The notes: a model not told the origin generated them from the letters alone. Numbered from the stretch's first letter, positions 36,058 through 44,741 are shown. The stretch is 46,234 bases of DNA from BTRG01 sp036986275 (GCA_036986275.1 BTRG01000011.1:1-46234); one strand, 5' to 3'. Numbers and translations are program-made.

Positions 36058-37725
36058 ATGAGCAGTTCGGTGTCAACAACATCGCATCCTGCTTCGGCGG
36101 GGATGTCGGCATGGTTAAACGTCAATGTGCAATATTGGCGTGTGGCCAGTCTTGTCCTGGCCACGATGATCGCCATACCTATAGTTGTGGTTTTTTCCGC
36201 CTGGCTGACACCGGCCGATGATGTCTGGCAACACCTTGCACGTACGATTTTACCCGAACTGGTGCGCAATACGCTGGTGCTGGTACTGGGTGTCTGCGCA
36301 GGGGTTTTGTTGTTAGGTGTAGGTTTGGCCTGGCTAACGGCCATGTGCGAATTTCCCGGACGCAAGATCTTCGAGTGGGCACTGATGTTACCCCTGGCGG
36401 TACCGGCCTATGTGCTGGCGTTTGTGCTGGTAGGCCTGCTCGATTTCAGTGGTCCCGTTGCCAGTGCGTGGCGCGAAGTGTTCGGTCGCCAGGCCTGGTT
36501 TCCCGAGGTGCGTTCTACATGGGGTGTTATTACCGTCATGGTGCTGGCGTTTTATCCATATGTTTACATGCTGGCGCGTACGGCCTTCCAGAACCAGGGC
36601 CGCAGTTTGCTGGACAGTGGCCGCGTGCTGGGCCTGGGGCCATGGAGCGCTTTCTTCCACGTCGCTCTGCCCATGGCGCGGCCGGCCATTGCCGCCGGGG
36701 CCGCACTGGCGGTAATGGAGGCGCTGGCGGATTTTGGCGCCGTATCGGTTTTTAATTACGACACCTTTACCACGGCGATTTATAAATCCTGGCTGGGGTT
36801 GTTCAATCTTAATGCCGCGGCCCAGTTGGCATCACTGTTATTGTTGTTTGTGCTGGTAGCCGTATTCAGTGAAAGGCGTTTGCGCAAGCGCGCAAGATTT
36901 GATGCGCAACACAAAGGAGCCCATAAAGACCGTTTCTGTCTTGGCAAGGGACATGCATGGATGGCTACAGGCGTTGCCAGTCTGGTATTGGCGATCGCCT
37001 TTATCATACCTGTCGGTCAATTGATTGTCTGGGCCGCGAGTGTGATCGTAGAGGATCTGGATGCCCGTTATCTGGGTTTCTTTTTTAATACAATATTTCT
37101 TGGCGCATCATCCGCCCTGTTGGTGGCACTGGGCGCCCTGGTTCTGGCCTACAGTTATCGCCTGCGTCCGGATATGTTGACAAAGGTAGCGGTGCGCATA
37201 TCGACCGTGGGTTATGCCTTACCCGGTTCGGTGCTGGCCGTGGGTATAATGTTAAGCATCGTCTGGCTGGACGAGCAATTGATATTAGCTGTGCAATCAT
37301 TGTTTGGGGTGGAGATCCAGCAAATATTGGCAGGCACGGTGCTGGTGCTGATACTGGCCTATATTGTGCGCTTCCTGGCCGTGGCCTACGGTCCGGTGGA
37401 CGCGGCCTTTGAACGTATACGTCCATCCATCCTGCAGGCGGCGCGCTCCCTGGGGTGCAGTAACTGGCAAATCCTTTGGCGCGTGTCCATGCCCATGTTA
37501 CGAGGCGGTATACTGTCCGCCATGTTACTGGTATTTGTGGAAGTAATGAAAGAAATGCCGGCGACCTTGTTGTTGCGCCCCTTTGGGTGGGACACGCTGG
37601 CAACGCGCATCTTCGAGATGACCTCCGAAGGACAGTGGCAACACGCTGCCTTACCGGCCGTGACACTGATACTGGTGGGCCTGGTGCCGGTGGTCATGTT
37701 GGTGCGGCGAAGCAGTGAACATTAG
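36058..37725 (+). CDS. Ferric iron ABC transporter permease (FbpB-like, fused double domain)
   Basis: A 555-residue permease with about twelve helices, made of two homologous BPD-transporter halves (about 60-280 and 320-545). Each ends with an EAA-type loop that contacts the ATPase: LDSGRVLGLGPWSAFFHVALP in the first half and LQAARSLGCSNWQILWRVSMP in the second. This is the usual form of FbpB/FutB permeases. No ATP-binding gene (fbpC type) follows; the next feature is the glycine riboswitch. The ATPase must be encoded elsewhere or shared. The stop codon overlaps a long hairpin. Confidence 0.92.
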   Translation: MSSSVSTTSHPASAGMSAWLNVNVQYWRVASLVLATMIAIPIVVVFSAWLTPADDVWQHLARTILPELVRNTLVLVLGVCAGVLLLGVGLAWLTAMCEFPGRKIFEWALMLPLAVPAYVLAFVLVGLLDFSGPVASAWREVFGRQAWFPEVRSTWGVITVMVLAFYPYVYMLARTAFQNQGRSLLDSGRVLGLGPWSAFFHVALPMARPAIAAGAALAVMEALADFGAVSVFNYDTFTTAIYKSWLGLFNLNAAAQLASLLLLFVLVAVFSERRLRKRARFDAQHKGAHKDRFCLGKGHAWMATGVASLVLAIAFIIPVGQLIVWAASVIVEDLDARYLGFFFNTIFLGASSALLVALGALVLAYSYRLRPDMLTKVAVRISTVGYALPGSVLAVGIMLSIVWLDEQLILAVQSLFGVEIQQILAGTVLVLILAYIVRFLAVAYGPVDAAFERIRPSILQAARSLGCSNWQILWRVSMPMLRGGILSAMLLVFVEVMKEMPATLLLRPFGWDTLATRIFEMTSEGQWQHAALPAVTLILVGLVPVVMLVRRSSEH

Positions 37726-37772
37726 CTCGCATAATTCATCAAGGCGAACCCTTCATGAGTTATGCGAGCTAA
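37722..37772. terminator. Long hairpin overlapping the permease stop
   Basis: Perfect 13-base arms TTAGCTCGCATAA (37722-37734) and TTATGCGAGCTAA (37760-37772). Inside them the pairing continues imperfectly (TTCAT with ATGAG, AAGG with CCTT). No T-run follows on either strand, so it may stop transcription poorly or instead protect the 3' end of the mRNA. The left arm includes part of the permease stop. Confidence 0.55.
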
Positions 37773-37904
37773 GCCAGTAGTAAAATCACCGGTTTAGTCC
37801 ATTATTTAATTGGTTTTTGCGTGCATCATCAGACGTAGCGATCATCATCCCGCGGTTACTTGGCAGCACACAGGTACGACGGTATAGTGCCGCCTTCGAC
37901 GTCA

Positions 37905-38072
37905 GGCCCGTGGGAGAGACTCTTCTATCAAGGAGAGCGCCGAAGGCGCAACCCGCCCGGAATCGCTCAGGCAAAAGGACCGCAGGCATAGTGTCGACTC
38001 TGGAGAGATTCCATATTAACAAGCGGAACACCGAAGGGGCTCAAGCTCTCAGGTTACCGGACAGAGGGGCGA
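37905..38072 (+). promoter_or_regulatory. Tandem glycine riboswitch
   Basis: Two aptamers in a row show the conserved glycine-riboswitch words. Aptamer one (about 37906-37984): GGGAGAG, then GCGCCGAAGGCGCAA, then CTCAGGCAAAAGGACCGC. Aptamer two (about 37993-38070): CTCTGGAGAG, ACCGAAGGGGCTCAA, CTCTCAGGTTACCGGACAGAG. A short linker joins them. Glycine binding usually turns on glycine-cleavage genes, and the operon that follows (lipA, gcvT, gcvH, gcvPA, tpx, gcvPB) is that target. The expression platform lies between about 38072 and the lipA start. Confidence 0.93.
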
Positions 38073-38117
38073 TGGCAGGGATGAATCCTGAACACAATCG
38101 CACTATGGCCGCTGACT

Positions 38118-39047
38118 ATGCCCAAAACAGAATTATCCTCACAATCTGCATTATCCATAGTGGCTGGCCATGGCCCCAATGTGTCGCCTATGCCTGTCTG
38201 GATACGACAGCAGCTGGGCCAGGGCACGCACTTTGGGTCGACGCGAGACACGATCAAAAAAGAAAGACTGCACACGGTTTGTGAAGAGGCGTGTTGTCCC
38301 AATCGGGGCGAGTGCTGGAGCCGTGGCACGGCCACTTTTATGTTACTGGGCGATACCTGCACCCGTGCCTGTGGGTTTTGCGCGGTCAAGACCGGCCGCC
38401 CGGATGCAGTTGATTTTAACGAACCACAACGCGTGGCCATGGCCGTGCGGAGGCTGGGGCTGCGTTATGTAGTGCTCACGTCGGTAAACCGGGATGAATT
38501 ACATGATGGCGGTGCCGGTATTTTTACTCATACCTTGCAGGCATTGCGACAGCAGGATGCCCGTATAGGCGTGGAATACCTGACGCCCGATTTTTACCGC
38601 CGTCAGGATAATGCGGTGGCCGCAGTTCAATTGGCCCTCGATAACTCTTTGTATCAGGGCAAGGGCCCGCGACTGGTCTGGGGGCATAATATTGAGACCG
38701 TGCCCCGCTTGTATCGCTATGCCCGTAAGGGTTCGGACTATCAACGAAGTCTGTTCTTACTGAGACGGGCATCCGCCATGCAGGGCGTAGAAGCCAAGTC
38801 CGCGTTGATGCTGGGTCTGGGTGAGACCCGCGCGGAGGTGATGCAGGTGCTGCAGGATTTACGCGCGGCGGGCGTGCAGCGTTTGTCGTTAGGCCAATAC
38901 CTGAGACCGTCTATGAGGCAATTGCCCGTGAGTGCCTATATTCATCCCGAATTGTTTCAGGAATATGAAGCGGCCGCACTGGATATGGGGTTCGAGTGGG
39001 TCAAGGCCGGTCCACTGGTAAGAAGTTCCTACCATGCCGAAGAATAG
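38118..39047 (+). CDS. lipA: Lipoyl synthase
   Basis: Radical-SAM enzyme that inserts two sulfurs into octanoyl-protein to make lipoyl groups. The 309-residue product has the auxiliary-cluster triad Cys55, Cys60, Cys66 (CEEACCPNRGEC), the SAM-cluster triad Cys81, Cys85, Cys88 (CTRACGFC), GHNIETVPRLYR, SLGQYLRPS and the C-terminal RSSYHAEE. It is the first gene behind the glycine riboswitch, which makes sense because GcvH needs lipoate. Some core segments (GVEYLTPDFYRRQ, ALDNSLYQGKG) differ from common LipA, so it may be a gcv-dedicated copy beside a general one; that cannot be tested here. Confidence 0.9.
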   Translation: MPKTELSSQSALSIVAGHGPNVSPMPVWIRQQLGQGTHFGSTRDTIKKERLHTVCEEACCPNRGECWSRGTATFMLLGDTCTRACGFCAVKTGRPDAVDFNEPQRVAMAVRRLGLRYVVLTSVNRDELHDGGAGIFTHTLQALRQQDARIGVEYLTPDFYRRQDNAVAAVQLALDNSLYQGKGPRLVWGHNIETVPRLYRYARKGSDYQRSLFLLRRASAMQGVEAKSALMLGLGETRAEVMQVLQDLRAAGVQRLSLGQYLRPSMRQLPVSAYIHPELFQEYEAAALDMGFEWVKAGPLVRSSYHAEE

Positions 39048-39079
39048 TCAGGATTATTAGAAGAGAGTTAGAAAATATT

Positions 39080-40180
39080 ATGGGTTTAAAGACACCGCTC
39101 TATGACGAGCATATCGAAATGGGCGCCAAGATGGTGGATTTTGGCGGTTGGGATATGCCGTTGCACTACGGTTCCCAATTGGATGAACATCACACCGTGC
39201 GTCATGACGCCGGCATGTTTGATGTCTCACACATGACCGTGACCGATTTAAAAGGCAGCGGCGTACGTGATGTGTTGCGCATGATGCTGGCCAATAACGT
39301 AGATAAATTAAAGCAGCCCGGCAAGGCCCTGTACTCCTGCATGTTGAATATGGATGGTGGCATCATGGATGATCTGATTGTCTACTATATGGATGAGCAG
39401 TGGTATCGCATTGTCTCCAATGCCGCGACACGCGAAAAAGACATCGCCTGGTTTCATCATGTGGCCGAAGACATGGACGAGATCGATATTGTCGAACGTA
39501 TCGACCTGGCCATGATCGCCGTGCAGGGTCCCAAGGCCAGGGAGAAAACCTTTCTTGCGCTGGGCGACGATCTGCGTGATCGGGCCGGTGACCTGAAACC
39601 GTTTCATGCGGTGACCGTGGGTGAGCTGTTTATCGCTACCACGGGGTATACCGGTGAAGACGGGTTTGAAATCATCATGCCGGGCAAGTCGGCATCCTTT
39701 ATGTGGCAGATGCTGGCCGAGGCCGGTGTCGCGCCTATCGGACTGGGTGCGCGCGATACCCTGCGTCTCGAGGCAGGCATGGCTCTATACGGTTCGGACA
39801 TGGACGAGACAACGACGCCGCTGGAAGTATCTTTGGACTGGACCGTGGGTTGGGAGCCCGAGGAAAGAAACTATATCGGCCGCGATGTGCTGACCAAACA
39901 AAAGACCGAGGGTGTGCCGAATAAACTGGTAGGTCTGCTACTGACAGGAAAGGGCGTGCTGCGCCGGCATCAAGGCGTTACCTTTAAAAAGGAAGCCGAT
40001 GGTAAAGTCACCAGTGGTGGCTTCTCACCCACCCTGAAACAAGCTGTGGCGCTGGCGCGTGCGCCCGCGCAGGTAGAGATAGGGGATGTTTGTCAGGTGA
40101 ATATACGCGGTAAACAGGTTGCAGCAAAAGTGGTGAAATATCCTTTTGTACGTCATGGCAAGAGTTGCCTTGAGTCTTAG
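39080..40180 (+). CDS. gcvT: Glycine cleavage system T protein (aminomethyltransferase)
   Basis: Takes the aminomethyl group from lipoylated GcvH, releases ammonia and passes the carbon to tetrahydrofolate. The 366-residue product begins LKTPLYDEHIEMGAKMVDFG, with GMFDVSHM, GGIMDDLIVYYMD, TGYTGEDGFEII, GARDTLRLEAGMALYGSDMD and the C-terminal GGFSPTLKQAVALARAP, all as in the family. ATG 39080 is chosen because homologues begin there; the frame open from 38996 overlaps lipA without need. The stop is 20 bases before gcvH. Confidence 0.95.
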   Translation: MGLKTPLYDEHIEMGAKMVDFGGWDMPLHYGSQLDEHHTVRHDAGMFDVSHMTVTDLKGSGVRDVLRMMLANNVDKLKQPGKALYSCMLNMDGGIMDDLIVYYMDEQWYRIVSNAATREKDIAWFHHVAEDMDEIDIVERIDLAMIAVQGPKAREKTFLALGDDLRDRAGDLKPFHAVTVGELFIATTGYTGEDGFEIIMPGKSASFMWQMLAEAGVAPIGLGARDTLRLEAGMALYGSDMDETTTPLEVSLDWTVGWEPEERNYIGRDVLTKQKTEGVPNKLVGLLLTGKGVLRRHQGVTFKKEADGKVTSGGFSPTLKQAVALARAPAQVEIGDVCQVNIRGKQVAAKVVKYPFVRHGKSCLES

Positions 40181-40200
40181 TCGATAAGGGGGGATTAAAA

Positions 40201-40596
40201 GTGAACAACATTCCAGGTGAGTTGAAGTACACCAAGTCGCATGAGTGGATCAAACAAAACGATGATGGCACCGTCACCATAGGCATAACCGATCATGCGC
40301 AGGACCTGATGGGAGACATGGTCTATATAGAATTGCCTGATACTGGCAGCGAGCTGAAAGCCGGTGGGGATTGTGCGGTTGTGGAGTCGGTCAAGGCCGC
40401 ATCCGATGTCTATGCCCCGGTATCCGGAGAAGTGATCGAGGTCAATGAAGGTCTGGCCGATGCGCCGGAAGTGGTGAATAAAGATCCCTATGGTGAGGGC
40501 TGGATGTTTAAAGTCCAGCTGAGCGATGAAGCCGGGCTCGATGGACTGATGGAGGCCCGTGATTACGAAGAACTATTGGCCTCGGAAGAGCATTGA
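40201..40596 (+). CDS. gcvH: Glycine cleavage system H protein
   Basis: The lipoyl carrier that shuttles intermediates between P, T and L proteins. The 131-residue product has the expected lipoyl site Lys65 in VVESVKAASDVYAP, with the N-terminal ELKYTKSHEWI and the C-terminal EGWMFKVQLSD. The start is GTG 40201 behind a strong GGGGGGA site. It lies in the riboswitch-led operon with lipA, which supplies its cofactor. Confidence 0.96.
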   Translation: MNNIPGELKYTKSHEWIKQNDDGTVTIGITDHAQDLMGDMVYIELPDTGSELKAGGDCAVVESVKAASDVYAPVSGEVIEVNEGLADAPEVVNKDPYGEGWMFKVQLSDEAGLDGLMEARDYEELLASEEH

Positions 40597-40648
40597 GCCG
40601 GCCATCCGCTGACTATTACAGAGCGAAAGAGTACAGATAGATAAGTTT

Positions 40649-42043
40649 ATGCCCTTTATTCCGCACACCGAAGATGATGTACGTAGCATGCTGGAGAGCA
40701 TTAATGTCAATGACATTGATGCCTTGTTCGATGAAATCCCCGAGGGCCTGAAGGCCGGCGGGCTGGATGTTGTCCCCGAAGGTCTGGGCGAGATGGCCCT
40801 GTCACGGTTAATGACCGAGCGCGCCGAGACCGACGGGCGATACATCAACTTTATCGGTGCTGGCGCCTATGAGCATCACATCCCGGCGGCCGTGTGGGAG
40901 ATCACCACACGCGGTGAGTTTTACTCGGCCTATACCCCTTACCAGGCCGAGGCCTCGCAAGGCACCTTGCAGTTGATCTATGAATATCAGTCTATGATGA
41001 CGGCGCTGACCGGCATGGACGTATCCAACGCCTCTCTATATGACGGCGCCTCGGGTTTGGCGGAGGCGGTGTTGATGGCCGTGCGCGGACAACGCCAGGC
41101 ACGCACAATCCTGATGCCCAGGACCGTGCACCCTTATTATCGGCAAGTGGTGCACAACATCGTGCGTAACCAGGGCATTGAACTCAAGGCCCTGGATTAC
41201 GATGCCGAGGGTGGTCATATCCATCCCGACAGTCTTAAAGACATCGACACCGATGGCATGGCGGCGCTGGTGATTCCCCAGCCCAACTTTTTTGGTGTGC
41301 TGGAAGAAGTCGATGCTCTAACCGATTGGGCGCATGGGCAGGGCCTGTTGGTGATTGCCGTCGTCAACCCGACGTCGTTGGCGTTACTAAAGGCCCCGGG
41401 CGCATGGGGCGAACAGGGCGCCGACATCGTCGTCGGTGAAGGCCAACCCCTGGGTATACCATTAGCCTCCGGCGGCCCTTATTTCGGTTTCATGTGCTGT
41501 ACACAAAAACTGATGCGGCAGATGCCGGGCCGCATTATAGGCCGCACGGTAGACCTGGACGGCAGGCAGGGTTTCACATTGACCTTACAGGCCCGCGAAC
41601 AACATATCCGTCGCTCCAAGGCCACGTCGAATATCTGTACCAACCAGGGCCTGATGGTGACCGCGGCCACCATACATATGGCCTTGCTGGGGCCGGTAGG
41701 TCTAAAAAATGTTGCTGCCAGCAGTCATGCCAATACTAATCATTTGGTAAAGCGTCTAACAGAAATAGATGGCGTGGAGCCGGTGTTCAACCGCCCCTGT
41801 TTCCATGAGGCCCTCTTGCGGCTCAATACCCCGGCCGGAGATGTGTTACGGGCGCTGGAGGCGCAAGGCATCATAGGTGGTTTCGATCTTAAGGAGTATT
41901 ATCCGGAACTGGGCGATGCCATTCTGGTGTGCGCCACCGAGACACGCACACCGGAAGACATCACGCAGTACGCATTCCATATGGAACGTATCATTAGCAA
42001 ACGACGGATGGATCCACCCTGCGCCGTGAAAGCGAGCAGGTAA
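40649..42043 (+). CDS. gcvPA: Glycine dehydrogenase (decarboxylating) subunit 1
   Basis: The alpha-type subunit of the split P-protein. The 464-residue product has the family N-terminus MPFIPHTEDDVRSML and core features YTPYQAEASQGTLQLIYEYQ, MDVSNASLYDGAS, GGPYFGFMC, and REQHIRRSKATSNICTNQGL. In the split form PA lacks the PLP lysine, which PB provides. The split P-protein is shared by Gram-positive bacteria, archaea and some gammaproteobacteria; E. coli has a single GcvP. It is separated from gcvPB by tpx. Confidence 0.95.
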   Translation: MPFIPHTEDDVRSMLESINVNDIDALFDEIPEGLKAGGLDVVPEGLGEMALSRLMTERAETDGRYINFIGAGAYEHHIPAAVWEITTRGEFYSAYTPYQAEASQGTLQLIYEYQSMMTALTGMDVSNASLYDGASGLAEAVLMAVRGQRQARTILMPRTVHPYYRQVVHNIVRNQGIELKALDYDAEGGHIHPDSLKDIDTDGMAALVIPQPNFFGVLEEVDALTDWAHGQGLLVIAVVNPTSLALLKAPGAWGEQGADIVVGEGQPLGIPLASGGPYFGFMCCTQKLMRQMPGRIIGRTVDLDGRQGFTLTLQAREQHIRRSKATSNICTNQGLMVTAATIHMALLGPVGLKNVAASSHANTNHLVKRLTEIDGVEPVFNRPCFHEALLRLNTPAGDVLRALEAQGIIGGFDLKEYYPELGDAILVCATETRTPEDITQYAFHMERIISKRRMDPPCAVKASR

Positions 42044-42066
42044 CAAAACAAGAATAGGAGAGCAGT

Positions 42067-42567
42067 ATGACTACGATTTCATTAAACGGTGATCCCGTCA
42101 CCACCTCTGGTGATCTGCCAGAGGTGGGCAGTGCCGCGCCGGACTTTGTACTTACCGGCGGTGATCTGAAATATAAGTCGCTGGAAGACTTCAAAGGTAA
42201 GAAGAAGTTATTGAGCATCGTTCCCAGCCTGGACACCGCGGTTTGCGCCAGGAGCACAAAAAGATTTAACGAGCTGGCAGACAAGGTGGATGATGTCATG
42301 ATGTTAATCATCTCGGCCGATCTGCCCTTTGCCATGAGTCGATTCTGTAAGGTTGAAAAAACAGACAACGTGACAACCTTGTCCATGATGCGAGATCGCC
42401 ATTTTGGCAAAGACTATGGTGTGTTAATGCAGGACGGTCCGCTCATGGGTATTACCGCCCGCGCCATCGTGGTTATCGATGCCGATGACAAGGTGATCTA
42501 TACCGAGCTTGTACCAGAGATTACCCAGGAACCCGATTACGATAAGGCCCTGGCGGCCCTGGCTTAG
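42067..42567 (+). CDS. tpx: Thiol peroxidase (Tpx, atypical 2-Cys peroxiredoxin)
   Basis: Reduces hydroperoxides with thioredoxin as electron donor. The 166-residue product begins VTTSGDLPEVGSAAPDFVLT and has the peroxidatic Cys60 in PSLDTAVCARSTKRFNE and the resolving Cys94 in RFCKVEKTDN, as in E. coli Tpx. The gene lies between gcvPA and gcvPB, 23 bases after one and 26 before the other, so it is probably co-transcribed under glycine control. This position is unusual for tpx. Confidence 0.95.
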   Translation: MTTISLNGDPVTTSGDLPEVGSAAPDFVLTGGDLKYKSLEDFKGKKKLLSIVPSLDTAVCARSTKRFNELADKVDDVMMLIISADLPFAMSRFCKVEKTDNVTTLSMMRDRHFGKDYGVLMQDGPLMGITARAIVVIDADDKVIYTELVPEITQEPDYDKALAALA

Positions 42568-42593
42568 ATTAATAGCGAAGGTAACGAGGCATC

Positions 42594-44045
42594 ATGTTGA
42601 TATTCGAGCACTCCCGGAACGGGCGCCGTAACACCGGCCAGGCACCGGCAGAGACACAAGACTGTTCAGATATCCCCGAACAGTTGTTACGTCAGGACAA
42701 GCCCGGTTTGCCGGAGGTCTCCGAACTGGATGCCGTCAGGCATTACACACGCTTAAGCCAACAGAACTTTTCCATCGATACACAATTCTATCCGCTGGGT
42801 TCCTGCACCATGAAATACAACCCACGCGCCTGCAATACGCTGGCGTCCTTGCAAGCTTTTCTGGGGCGTCATCCGCATGCACCGGAATCCACCGGTCAGG
42901 GTTTCCTGGCCTGCATGCATGAGTTGCAAAAGATGTTAATAGACGTGACCGGTATGCAGGGTGTGTCCCTATCCCCCATGGCCGGCGCCCAGGGCGAGTT
43001 TGCCGGCATCGCCATGATACGTGCCTACCACGATGCCAGGAATGATAGCGAGCGCAGCGAGATCCTGGTGCCCGATGCCGCCCACGGCACCAACCCGGCC
43101 ACGGCCGTGATGTGTGGTTACAAGGTGAGAGAGATCCCGACCAATGATCAGGGCGACATCAATATCGATGCACTCAAGGCCGCCGTTGGACCCCAGACCG
43201 CCGGTCTGATGCTGACCAATCCGTCTACGCTGGGCGTGTTCGAGCGCAGCATAGAAGAAATCGCCCGCATTGTGCACGAGGCCGGTGGCCTGTTGTATTA
43301 TGACGGCGCCAACCTCAACGCCATCCTCGGCAAGGTCAAACCCGGGGCCATGGGCTTTGATGTCATGCACCTGAACCTGCACAAGACCTTTTCCACGCCC
43401 CATGGCGGTGGCGGCCCCGGCGCCGGGCCGGTGGCGGCCAATGAAAAGCTGGATGCCTTCCTGCCTATCCCCATGGTTGGCGAGACCCGTGGCAAGTACT
43501 ACTGGCAGACGGAAAAGACGCGCCCGCAAACCATCGGTCGCCTGTCCGCCAACATGGGCAATGCCGGCATCCTGTTGCGCGCCTATATCTACGCCCGTCT
43601 GCTGGGCCGCGCAGGCATGTTGCGCGTGGCCGAGTATTCCACGCTCAATGCCAACTACATGATGCACAAGCTCAAAGAGGCCGGTTTCGACATGGCCTTT
43701 GAGAACCGTCGCGCCACCCATGAATTCATCCTGACGCTGAAGAAACTAAAAGAGGAAACCGGCGTGATTGCCATGGATGTAGCCAAACGATTGTTAGACA
43801 AGGGCTTCCATGCACCCACCACCTACTTCCCACTGCTGGTGCCCGAATGCTTCCTGATCGAGCCCACCGAGACCGAGAGCAAGGAAACCCTGGATGTCTT
43901 TATCGACGCCATGGTAGAGATCATGGCCGAAGCCCGGCAGGATGCCGACAAGGTCAAGGGTGCGCCCTATACCACGCCGGTGCGCCGACTGGATGACGTC
44001 AAGGCCGCCCGTGAGCCGGACCTGCGTTGGCAGGCTGATTCTTGA
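42594..44045 (+). CDS. gcvPB: Glycine dehydrogenase (decarboxylating) subunit 2
   Basis: The PLP-bearing subunit of the split P-protein, which decarboxylates glycine and loads the aminomethyl group on GcvH. The 483-residue product has the PLP lysine in MHLNLHKTFSTPHGGGGPGA, and the typical FYPLGSCTMKYNPR, PDAAHGTNPATAVMCGYK and GLLYYDGANLNAILG. It begins at ATG 42594 and ends the gcv operon. The C-terminus PDLRWQADS is complete. Confidence 0.95.
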   Translation: MLIFEHSRNGRRNTGQAPAETQDCSDIPEQLLRQDKPGLPEVSELDAVRHYTRLSQQNFSIDTQFYPLGSCTMKYNPRACNTLASLQAFLGRHPHAPESTGQGFLACMHELQKMLIDVTGMQGVSLSPMAGAQGEFAGIAMIRAYHDARNDSERSEILVPDAAHGTNPATAVMCGYKVREIPTNDQGDINIDALKAAVGPQTAGLMLTNPSTLGVFERSIEEIARIVHEAGGLLYYDGANLNAILGKVKPGAMGFDVMHLNLHKTFSTPHGGGGPGAGPVAANEKLDAFLPIPMVGETRGKYYWQTEKTRPQTIGRLSANMGNAGILLRAYIYARLLGRAGMLRVAEYSTLNANYMMHKLKEAGFDMAFENRRATHEFILTLKKLKEETGVIAMDVAKRLLDKGFHAPTTYFPLLVPECFLIEPTETESKETLDVFIDAMVEIMAEARQDADKVKGAPYTTPVRRLDDVKAAREPDLRWQADS

Positions 44046-44423
44046 TATAACAGCCGGGTCGATGCCATGGCGGTTGTGTGAAAAGTCATCGTCACTCCGA
44101 CACTCTAGAACCACCTCCGTCACTCCGGCGAAAGCCGGAGTCCAGTGGTTCCTGTGGACGCTGACTTTTTCCTGTGTGGGGCGGCCCCAGCCAGGGTCAG
44201 CGTGAATTGCGGGCCAATATCGTCCAGACTGACGGCTATCAACTGTTAGAGGGCCTGCTAGCAGAGTATGATGGTCAGATTGTAAACTCATCGACCCGCC
44301 CTATGTCGCCGAAGGCGGTGCCGGAAAGGTGGGGCGGTGATAGCAAAACAACCGCAGGCGATCGTAATACTAAAGTTCGACGTCCAAACAAGATATTACA
44401 AACTCAAGGGATGAAAAAATAAC
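44046..44423. other. Spacer after the gcv operon, no convincing gene
   Basis: A 378-base stretch between gcvPB and the DUF4258 gene. It contains the nested hairpin repeat at 44108-44151. An 82-codon open frame at 44174-44422 begins inside non-coding-looking DNA; its stretch LRANIVQTDGYQLLEGLLAE could be a remnant of a gene, but no family is recognised. Confidence 0.5.
44108..44151. repeat. Nested palindromic repeat (ACTCCGGC-GAAA-GCCGGAGT)
   Basis: An 8-base perfect stem with a GAAA tetraloop (44122-44141) sits inside outer arms GAACCAC (44108-44114) and GTGGTTC (44145-44151). The core GTCACTCCGGCGAAAGCCGGAG belongs to a type of mobile extragenic palindrome common in proteobacteria. It may also act as the terminator or 3' stabiliser of the gcv operon. 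Confidence 0.7.
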
Positions 44424-44741
44424 GTGGAATTCCACCAGTTAATTCTTTCGCGAGCAGCACAGCGGCTACTTATTCTGCCACATGCAGTGCGCCAGATGTC
44501 CCAGCCAGATCGAATGATTTCTACTGCTGATGTTTGGAAGGTTTTAGAGGAAGGTGAAATTATCGAGGATTATCCTGAAGATGCACGGGGCCACAGTTGT
44601 CTATTGTTGGGTAGTGCTACGGATGGACGACCGATACATATCGTGTGTGCGCCAAAAGACGAATATCTGGCTATAATAACTGCGTATATTCCGGATGATG
44701 CCCAATGGGCTGAGAATTATCGAACGAGGATTGACTTATGA
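44424..44741 (+). CDS. DUF4258 protein, probable toxin of a TA pair
   Basis: A 105-residue protein with the DUF4258 pattern: HAVRQMSQPDRMISTADVWK, EDYPEDARGHSCLLLG, GRPIHIVCAPKDEYLAIITAY. This family is small, RelE/BrnT-like in size and layout, and is often found next to YgiT-type zinc-finger genes. It starts with GTG at 44424 and overlaps the next gene by four bases (ATGA). The toxin role is inferred from family and context; no activity is proven. Confidence 0.75.
   Translation: MEFHQLILSRAAQRLLILPHAVRQMSQPDRMISTADVWKVLEEGEIIEDYPEDARGHSCLLLGSATDGRPIHIVCAPKDEYLAIITAYIPDDAQWAENYRTRIDL

Noticed and set aside
37817..38284. A 155-codon open frame over the riboswitch
   Set aside because: It covers the two conserved glycine aptamers and the lipA start, which explain the sequence better.
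42969..43721. A 250-codon open frame opposite gcvPB
   Set aside because: It is a shadow of a strongly supported gene; the His/Gly-rich product follows from codon bias of the plus strand.
44174..44422. An 82-codon open frame before the DUF4258 gene
   Set aside because: No clear ribosome site or family; the middle may be a gene remnant, so it is only mentioned in the spacer entry.
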